Source: Zhihengliuella flava
GTDB lineage: Bacteria; Actinomycetota; Actinomycetes; Actinomycetales; Micrococcaceae
DNA: 64,000 nt
Assembly (NCBI RefSeq): GCF_015751895.1
Contig: NZ_JADOTZ010000001.1
Span: 2,666,001-2,730,000 of the forward strand
Direction: 5' to 3'
Under the pieces are notes generated by a model. It did no database searches and was not told the origin of the DNA. It saw only the letters and a program-made list of their open reading frames with translations. Shown in pieces: positions 57,595 through 64,000 of the stretch. Position 1 is the stretch's first letter, and each line of letters starts with the position of its first letter. A program made the position numbers and the translations under genes.

Positions 57595-58161
57595 ATGGCG
57601 ATCAGCCGGCTCTTCCGCCGCGCGGCGGACGGCAGCCTCGATTTTCGCGAGGCGTGGTACGAGGAGTACGACGACGATGCGGGCACGGGACAGTTCGTGA
57701 TCAATCACGGCGCCGTGGGCAACCTGTCCACCACCCAGGACGTTAAGGACGTGGATCAGGAAACCGGCGCCGGGCTGCTCGCTGCGTTCGAGGCCCAGTG
57801 CGCCGAGGATGGTTACGCGGACCTGCCGGAGACCGAACAGTTTTGGGCGATCGCCCAGTGGCCCGTCAAGACGGAGGGCGCCTACGCGGAGCGCCTGAAG
57901 GAGACGGCCTTGACCGTGCTGACGGGGCACTTGGCGTGGCGCGGGCTCGGCACGCTCGAGGACGCCACCTACGGCACAGGGACGCTCAACCTGCACGTGC
58001 TCACGCCGGACCCCAAGAAGGTGGTCACCGCCATCAAGACGGCTGTCCGGGAAAACAATCTGGACTTGTCCAAACTGCGCATCGCCGTGGCCCCGTTTGG
58101 GCAGAAGGACGCGCTCAAGCAGAAGCACCCGACGCCGCCGAAACCGTTCACGCTGGACTAG
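57595..58161 (+). CDS. Conserved hypothetical protein, 188 aa
   Basis: I do not recognise this family. The ATG at 57595 has a clear AAGGAG 6 nt upstream, and codon use matches its neighbours, so it is a real gene. It is soluble, with an N-terminal region rich in aromatic and acidic residues (DFREAWYEEYDDDAGTGQFV), then VINHGAVGNLSTTQDVKDVD, two helical stretches (GLLAAFEAQCAEDGYADLPE and AYAERLKETALTVLTGHLAW), and a C-terminal alpha/beta end (TLNLHVLTPDPKKVVTAIKT to LRIAVAPFGQKDALKQKHPT). The strand-helix-strand end resembles a ferredoxin-like fold, a guess only. It is the third gene of dxs-DUF402-unknown and ends at a bidirectional hairpin. Confidence 0.75.
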   Translation: MAISRLFRRAADGSLDFREAWYEEYDDDAGTGQFVINHGAVGNLSTTQDVKDVDQETGAGLLAAFEAQCAEDGYADLPETEQFWAIAQWPVKTEGAYAERLKETALTVLTGHLAWRGLGTLEDATYGTGTLNLHVLTPDPKKVVTAIKTAVRENNLDLSKLRIAVAPFGQKDALKQKHPTPPKPFTLD

Positions 58162-58197
58162 TCGCCGGCCGCTGGCCAGGTCCTTCCCGAGCCTGCG

Positions 58198-58238
58198 CCG
58201 AAGGGGCCCGATTCACCCTGTGAATCGGGCCCCTTCGG
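58198..58238. terminator. Perfect 19-bp bidirectional terminator
   Basis: Arms 58198-58216 and 58220-58238 are exact complements with a 3-nt loop, between the unknown gene and the convergent argG (36 nt and 32 nt from their stops). Confidence 0.87.
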
Positions 58239-58270
58239 GCGTCGACGAGGCAGTCCGCCCCGCGCCGGAC

Positions 58271-59764
<1,494 letters not shown>

Positions 59765-59872
59765 TAAACGGTGGGGTGCGAGTGGCACGCACGGGACAAT
59801 ACGGCGCGGCGGCAGCGGCAGCGATAGGCTGACGACGACGTCGTACGACCCAGAGAAATCGAGGAAAAACTC

Positions 59873-60844
59873 ATGGAACATCGTCGTTTGGGACGCTCCG
59901 GACTGGCCGTCTCCGTCGTCGGGTTGGGCTGCAACAACCTCGGGCGCAGCGGCGCGGCAACGTCCACGCAGGAAGGGACCGACGCCGTCGTCCACGCCGC
60001 GCTGGACGCCGGCGTGACGCTGTTCGACACGGCCGATAGCTACGGCGCCGAGCCGGGCCTCTCCGAGCGGCGCCTGGGTGCAGCGCTCGGCTCGCGGCGC
60101 GAGGAGGTGGTGGTCGCCACCAAGTTTGGGATGGACGTGGCCGGCGCCAACGGGGCCGATGGGGGTGCCCGGGGCTCGCGACGGTACGTCACCCAAGCCA
60201 TCGACGCCTCGCTGCGACGCCTCGGGACGGACTACATCGACCTCTACCAGTTTCATACCCCGGACGCGCAGACGCCCATCGAGGAAACGCTCGACGCTCT
60301 CGATGACGCGGTGCGCGCTGGCAAGGTGCGCTACATCGGTCATTCCAATCGGGCCGGTTGGCAGATCGCTGAGGCCGAGTTCACGGCTCGGATGCGCGGG
60401 ACCAGCCGCTTTATTTCCAGCCAATCGCACTACAACCTCCTCGACCGCCGCGCGGAGCTCGAGGTGCTGCCGGCGGCCGAGGCCTTCGGGCTCGGCGTGC
60501 TGCCCTACTTTCCGCTGGCCTCCGGACTGCTCACGGGCAAGTACTCGGGCGGGCAAGCGCCGGCGGGCAGCCGGCTCGAAAACCGTCAGGACAAGCTCGC
60601 CTCCACGGACTGGGACCAGATCGAGCGGTTCGCCTCCTTCGCCGCAGCGCGCGGAATCAGCCCCACCGTGGTCGCCTTCTCGTGGCTGGCCTCGCGGCCG
60701 GCCGTGACCAGTGTGATTGCGGGCGCGACGACGCCGGAGCAGGTCACGCACAACGCCGCAGCTCTGACGTGGACACCGACCGCCGAGGACCTCGCTGAGC
60801 TGGAGGAGATCTTCCCTGCGCCTGAGAAGATCGCGCCGTTTTGA
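59873..60844 (+). CDS. Aldo/keto reductase
   Basis: A 323-residue NADPH-dependent oxidoreductase with the aldo/keto reductase TIM-barrel. The catalytic tetrad is complete: D52 and Y57 (FDTADSYGAE), K84 (VVATKFG) and H128 (LYQFHTPD). The start ATG at 59873 follows GAGGAAAA. The DRRAELEVLPAAEAFGLGVL and PYFPLASGLLTGKYSGGQAP segments place it in the AKR11/YajO-like group often linked with sugars and xenobiotic aldehydes; the substrate cannot be read. Its stop overlaps the TTG start of the nucleoside hydrolase (TTGA), tying it to the hydrolase/ECF module downstream. A role on the released sugar is possible but only inference. Confidence 0.92.
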   Translation: MEHRRLGRSGLAVSVVGLGCNNLGRSGAATSTQEGTDAVVHAALDAGVTLFDTADSYGAEPGLSERRLGAALGSRREEVVVATKFGMDVAGANGADGGARGSRRYVTQAIDASLRRLGTDYIDLYQFHTPDAQTPIEETLDALDDAVRAGKVRYIGHSNRAGWQIAEAEFTARMRGTSRFISSQSHYNLLDRRAELEVLPAAEAFGLGVLPYFPLASGLLTGKYSGGQAPAGSRLENRQDKLASTDWDQIERFASFAAARGISPTVVAFSWLASRPAVTSVIAGATTPEQVTHNAAALTWTPTAEDLAELEEIFPAPEKIAPF

Positions 60845-61917
60845 CCGGACCTCACGCCCCGCTCAGCCTGCTGATCGACAACGACACGGGGATTGATGAC
60901 GCGCTGGCGCTGGCCTACCTCGCCGCGTGCGATCACGTGGACATCGTGGCCGTCACCGCGACGCCGGGCAACGTCGACGCTGACCAAGTCGCGGCCAATA
61001 ATCGGGCGCTGCTGCGGCTCTGTGGGCGCGAGGACGTGCCGGTGCGCATCGGAGCCCGCGCCCCGCTGGTTGCGGATCTGGTGACGACGCCGGAGACGCA
61101 TGGGCCGCAGGGAGTCGGCTATGCCGAGCTTCCCGCCGCCGCGTTCCCGGGCGGACCAGGCAGCGTGGTGGGGGACGACGCCGTCGCCCACTGGGTCGAG
61201 GCCGCCCGGGCCCGGCCCGGCGAGCTGACCGCGCTCCTGACCGCGCCGCTCACCAATTTCGCGCTGGCCCTGCGCGCAGAACCCCGCCTGCCGTGGCTGC
61301 TGAAGTCCGTGGTCATCATGGGTGGCGCCTTCTACTACCCGGGCAATACGACCCCGACGGCCGAGTGGAATACGCACGTGGATCCTCACGCCTTCAAGGA
61401 GGTCTTCGCCGCCTACGAGGAGGCAGCTCAGGCGGGGCTGCCGGACGAGCAGCTGCCGATCCTGTGCTCTCTCGAGGCGACGGAGCGGTATGAGCTGCGG
61501 CCAGACCTCGTCGGCCGCCTGGCGTCGTCGTCCGGTGCCGAGCCAGAACGGGTCCACGAGGACGACGCCGCCGGCGCGCGCAGTACCTCCTCCAACCCGT
61601 TGATCCGCTACTTGTCCGACGCCCTCCGGTTCTACTTCGAGTTTCACCGGGCGTACGACCAAGGTTTCATCGCTCACGTGCACGACTACTTCGCCGCCGG
61701 AGTCGCCGCGGGGACACTGGAGTACCGCACGCGTGCGGCGACCGTCGACGTCGAAACCGAGGCACCGTTGCTCTACGGCACCACGGTGGCCGACTTTCGC
61801 GGATTGTGGCAGCGCCCCGCCAACGCCCGCGTCGTGACATGGAATGACCCCGAGGCGGGCTTCGCAGAACTTGTGGAGCGAGTGGGCCACTTCGCGCGGC
61901 GGTATCGGAACGGCTAG
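60841..61917 (+). CDS. Inosine/uridine-preferring-type nucleoside hydrolase
   Basis: A 358-residue protein beginning at a TTG (60841) that overlaps the reductase stop. The calcium-binding signature reads LLIDNDTGIDDALALAYLA (D13, D15, D19, D20), a variant of the usual DTDPGxDD. Other family segments are VDIVAVTATPGNVDADQVAA, VIMGGAFYYPGNTTPTAEWN and a C-terminal VDVETEAPLLYGTTVADFR that supplies a late active-site strand. The enzyme would cleave the N-glycosidic bond of a ribonucleoside, releasing base and ribose, in the cytoplasm. The base is unknown. It precedes, by 81 bp, the S component of an ECF importer, which strongly suggests that the imported compound or its product is a nucleoside-like molecule. 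Confidence 0.9.
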   Translation: MTGPHAPLSLLIDNDTGIDDALALAYLAACDHVDIVAVTATPGNVDADQVAANNRALLRLCGREDVPVRIGARAPLVADLVTTPETHGPQGVGYAELPAAAFPGGPGSVVGDDAVAHWVEAARARPGELTALLTAPLTNFALALRAEPRLPWLLKSVVIMGGAFYYPGNTTPTAEWNTHVDPHAFKEVFAAYEEAAQAGLPDEQLPILCSLEATERYELRPDLVGRLASSSGAEPERVHEDDAAGARSTSSNPLIRYLSDALRFYFEFHRAYDQGFIAHVHDYFAAGVAAGTLEYRTRAATVDVETEAPLLYGTTVADFRGLWQRPANARVVTWNDPEAGFAELVERVGHFARRYRNG

Positions 61918-61920
61918 AAT

Positions 61921-62003
61921 CGGTCCTCGGCTCGAGGTGACATAGGGCCGCCCCGGCGTGCGGCTACCGCACGCCTTCCGCCGACCGTGAGGTTCCCTAT
62001 GTC
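61921..62003 (+). promoter_or_regulatory. Structured leader of the ECF S gene, start codon complementary to leader
   Basis: The intergenic RNA can form a three-way junction: outer stem CGGTC/GACCG (61921-61925/61983-61987), hairpin CCTCG/CGAGG (61925-61937) and a perfect 9-bp hairpin (61955-61963/61967-61975, loop CTA). In addition GACATAGGG (61939-61947) is an exact complement of CCCTATGTC (61995-62003), which contains the ATG of the S gene. The GTGAGG ribosome binding site (61987-61992) lies just before it. This looks like a translational switch. I do not recognise a TPP, cobalamin, FMN or preQ1 core in it. Confidence 0.5.
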
Positions 62004-62814
62004 CGAAACCCTGATCCTGCCGCGCGCCGCGGCGTCGCACCGCCATCGCGGGCGCCTGCTGACTGCGGCGGGAATTCTGATCCTCGCCGCGACGTACAGC
62101 GCGCTCGTGCTGACCCAGCCGGCCACCCTGATCGATGGCCTGGGCAATGGCGTCGCGCTGGCCGCCTTCGCCGCATACCTGCTCGGCGCCGTCTGTCTCT
62201 TGATGGCTGCGTTGCCCCAGCTGCCCCGCGCGGCTCTGACCCTCATTCCCGTGGCTCTGGCCCTCAACATCGTGCTCGGGCAATTCGTGGGATCGACGCT
62301 CGTGCCGCTCTACCTCGACTCGGTGGGGACCGTCTTGGTGGGATTCCTGGCCGGACGGCGTGCTGGTGCCGCCACGGGGGTGCTCGGCACACTCGTCTGG
62401 TCCCTGTTTAACCCCACCGTCCTACCCTTCGCCGCGGGCGCCGCCGTCGTCGGCTTCCTCGCGGGAACCGCCGCGCGCTATGGCGCGGTACGCCGGGTAT
62501 ACCTCGCCCCGATCGCCGGCGCGCTGACCGGCGTCCTCGCGGCCCTCATCTCCGCGCCTGTTGCCGCGTTCGTCTTTGGCGGCACCGCGGGTGTGGGTAC
62601 CGGTGCTCTGGTCTCGGCTTTCCGGGCCATGGGCGACTCACTGCTCGGATCGATTACCAAGCAGGCTTTGCTCTCCGATCCCGGGGACAAGGCGATCGTG
62701 TTCCTTGCGGTCGCCCTCCTGCTGTACGCCGTGCCGCGTCGCGTGAGCCACGCGTTCGGCTTCGTCCGTCAGTACCGGGTGCTTGGGCATGGACCACAGC
62801 GAGGGGAGCGCTAG
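61999..62814 (+). CDS. ECF transporter substrate-specific (S) component
   Basis: The ATG at 61999, 6 nt after GTGAGG, gives 271 residues; a GTG at 61987 is a less likely start. The protein has about six to seven hydrophobic helices, with ALALNIVLGQFVGSTLVPLY and LDSVGTVLVGFLAGRRAGAA as the most characteristic part, a short loop SAFRAMGDSLLGSITKQALL facing the coupling protein, and the basic ending SHAFGFVRQYRVLGHGPQRG. It is followed by T and A components, so a complete group I ECF importer is encoded. The vitamin or nucleoside bound cannot be told; the adjoining nucleoside hydrolase argues for a nucleoside or a ribosylated base. Confidence 0.85.
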   Translation: MSETLILPRAAASHRHRGRLLTAAGILILAATYSALVLTQPATLIDGLGNGVALAAFAAYLLGAVCLLMAALPQLPRAALTLIPVALALNIVLGQFVGSTLVPLYLDSVGTVLVGFLAGRRAGAATGVLGTLVWSLFNPTVLPFAAGAAVVGFLAGTAARYGAVRRVYLAPIAGALTGVLAALISAPVAAFVFGGTAGVGTGALVSAFRAMGDSLLGSITKQALLSDPGDKAIVFLAVALLLYAVPRRVSHAFGFVRQYRVLGHGPQRGER

Positions 62815-62820
62815 GAAGAC

Positions 62821-63606
62821 ATGCGCGTAGGAGCCCTGCACCCGTTCACGGTCTTGACGGTCGCCGCTGCCGTCATCACGACGACGGTGGCACTCGGCCA
62901 GCCCTGGGTCAGTGCCGCCGTGATCGTGGCGTGCGGCGTGCTGGCCGGGCGCGCCGGACGGTTGCGCCCGCTCGCTCTCGCGGCCGGCGCCGTCGTCCTG
63001 CCCGCCTGGGGCTCGCAACTCCTGATCCATGGCGTGGCCACCCCGGGACCCCACGTGCTGGTCGACATCGGGCCCCTCCACGTGAACGCGGAAGGGCTCA
63101 CGGTGGCCGGGCAGCTGGGCTTGCGCCTCGCCGTGGTCGTGGTGGTCGGGGTGACAGCCGCGCTGTTCATCGACCGGCACGATCTCATCGCCGCCGTGGA
63201 TTCCTCGCCCGCGCCGCCCCAGCTCGGCTACCTCGCGGCAGCGACCTTGTCCGCGGTTCCGGCCTTCAGGGCCCGGGCACGGGCCATCGATGAGGCCCAA
63301 GCACTGCGCGGCGTTGTTCCGCGACGCGGTCCCGCCGGGTGGTGGGACCGGCTCCGGGCACGGGCCGTTCCCTTGGCGAGCGCCTCGGTGCAGGACGCGG
63401 TGGCGCGGGCACCGCACTTGGCCGCCCGGGGCTTTCCACCGCGGCAAAGGATCACTCGGCTGCGCCGGGTACGGGACTCGGTGGCCCAGCGTCGGGCCCG
63501 GGTGATCGCCCTGACGGTCGCCGCGTTCGGCCCCGCGCTCATCTTAGGCGGCCCGAGCGTCCTCACGCTCCTCTCCGGGGCCGGCGTGCTCGGTGGCGCG
63601 CCGTGA
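62821..63606 (+). CDS. ECF transporter transmembrane (T) component
   Basis: A 261-residue membrane coupling protein starting 6 bp after the S gene, with AGGAAG overlapping the S stop. Several N-terminal helices (LHPFTVLTVAAAVITTTVAL onwards) are followed by a long amphipathic cytoplasmic region carrying the two Ala-Arg-Gly-type coupling motifs: AQALRGVVPRRGPAG near residue 160 and AARGFPPRQR near residue 201. These insert into the Q-loop grooves of the ATPases and transmit power strokes. The last helix is near the C-terminus (VIALTVAAFGPALILGGPSV). The gene ends with a GTGA overlap to the ATPase gene. Confidence 0.88.
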   Translation: MRVGALHPFTVLTVAAAVITTTVALGQPWVSAAVIVACGVLAGRAGRLRPLALAAGAVVLPAWGSQLLIHGVATPGPHVLVDIGPLHVNAEGLTVAGQLGLRLAVVVVVGVTAALFIDRHDLIAAVDSSPAPPQLGYLAAATLSAVPAFRARARAIDEAQALRGVVPRRGPAGWWDRLRARAVPLASASVQDAVARAPHLAARGFPPRQRITRLRRVRDSVAQRRARVIALTVAAFGPALILGGPSVLTLLSGAGVLGGAP

Positions 63607-64000
63607 AACCCCTCTTCGCCGCTCACATCGAGTCCTTTTCCTATGCCGAGGCGCCGCGGCCAGCGCTCTGCGGACTCGAGGTGACCCTGGCGCCCGGATC
63701 GGTCACGGCGCTCGTCGGCCCCGCCGGGAGCGGGAAATCCACCGCGGGAGCCGTGCTCGCTGGCCACTTGCCGCGGGACGTCCGCGACTCTGCGGAACGA
63801 GGGACAGCGCCGGGCCTCACGCCGGACGCCGATCGGCTTGTGGCCGATTTTCGCCTCGGTGATCAGCGCGTGGCCTTCACTGGCGCCGGGGCGCCTCGGA
63901 TCGACGTCGCCGCCTGGTCACGCCGCGTGGCGATGCTGCCCCAAGATGCGCGCCACTATCTGTCCGGGGTCCGGGAGACGGTTCGCGAGGAACTGGCGTT
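63603..64000 (+). CDS. ECF transporter ATPase (A) component, N-terminal part (runs off right edge)
   Basis: From the GTG at 63603, overlapping the T stop, an open frame continues to the window end (about 132 residues seen). It starts VKPLFAAHIESFSYAEAPRP and contains the Walker A motif GPAGSGKST at residues 39-47 and the Q-loop region VAMLPQDARHYLSGVRETVR followed by EELA, as in CbiO/EcfA ATPases. The signature motif and Walker B lie beyond the edge, so whether it is a single ATPase or the fused double form common in actinobacteria is unknown. It powers the S-T module encoded just upstream. Confidence 0.9.
   Translation, partial: MKPLFAAHIESFSYAEAPRPALCGLEVTLAPGSVTALVGPAGSGKSTAGAVLAGHLPRDVRDSAERGTAPGLTPDADRLVADFRLGDQRVAFTGAGAPRIDVAAWSRRVAMLPQDARHYLSGVRETVREELA

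Noticed and set aside
61915-61920. TAGAAT as a separate promoter for the ECF genes
   Set aside because: It resembles a -10 but has no -35 partner at 17 bp and overlaps the hydrolase stop; read-through from the operon is simpler.
60586-62283. 565-codon minus-strand open frame
   Set aside because: Antisense to the reductase, nucleoside hydrolase and ECF S gene, all with motifs; low-complexity Arg/Gly translation.

Overview
The window is one continuous, densely coded chromosomal segment of a high-GC Gram-positive actinobacterium. Many proteins belong to families largely confined to Actinomycetota (DUF4191, DUF4192, DUF4193, DUF3093, DUF3710, DUF3159, DUF5998, SepH, GlnA2 beside GlnE, a fused CydDC). 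Together with the gene order this points to Micrococcales and most plausibly Micrococcaceae; the genus cannot be fixed from sequence alone. I see no rRNA, tRNA, CRISPR, prophage or insertion sequence. GTG starts and 1-4 nt stop/start overlaps are common, and convergent genes are usually separated by long perfect hairpins. | Layout. 1-1460: start of map, a 58-residue protein, panB. 1703-9692: nitrogen assimilation: glnA2, glnE, a BCCT osmolyte transporter, and glnA1 with a two-box GlnR-type site upstream. 9896-20116: RDD protein, DUF4191, lipA-lipB, a membrane Ser/Thr kinase, lpdA-sucB, pepA; lipoate synthesis therefore sits beside the lipoylated E2 and its E3. 20408-27026: PAC2 protein, DUF4192, rpoD, a DUF7455-type zinc-ribbon protein, parE. 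27087-34557: blaR-like/blaI pair divergent from cydA-cydB-cydDC, with two identical-type palindromes in the shared promoter region; the block lies between parE and parC. 34562-46747: parC, a GNAT/acyl-CoA-synthetase-like lysine acetyltransferase, DUF5998, a phosphodiesterase, sepH, DUF4193, DUF3093, dut and the DUF3710/OB-fold/DUF3159 run. 46775-51797: two TrkA-type regulators, a KimA-like K+ permease and an RNA methyltransferase. 51939-58161: acnA, dxs, DUF402 and an unknown protein. 58271-64000: an E. coli-type argG, then aldo/keto reductase, nucleoside hydrolase and the S, T and (truncated) A components of an ECF importer. | Most of the segment is core housekeeping. The parts that look least described are (1) the BlaI/M56-cytochrome bd locus with twin operators, (2) the nucleoside-hydrolase/ECF module, whose S-gene leader is perfectly complementary to its own start-codon region, (3) argG with a predicted leaderless promoter overlapped by ARG-box-like repeats, (4) the GlnR double box at glnA1 and (5) a SigR-type promoter upstream of rpoD. 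All functional statements rest on family recognition by reading; no search, alignment or folding program was run.
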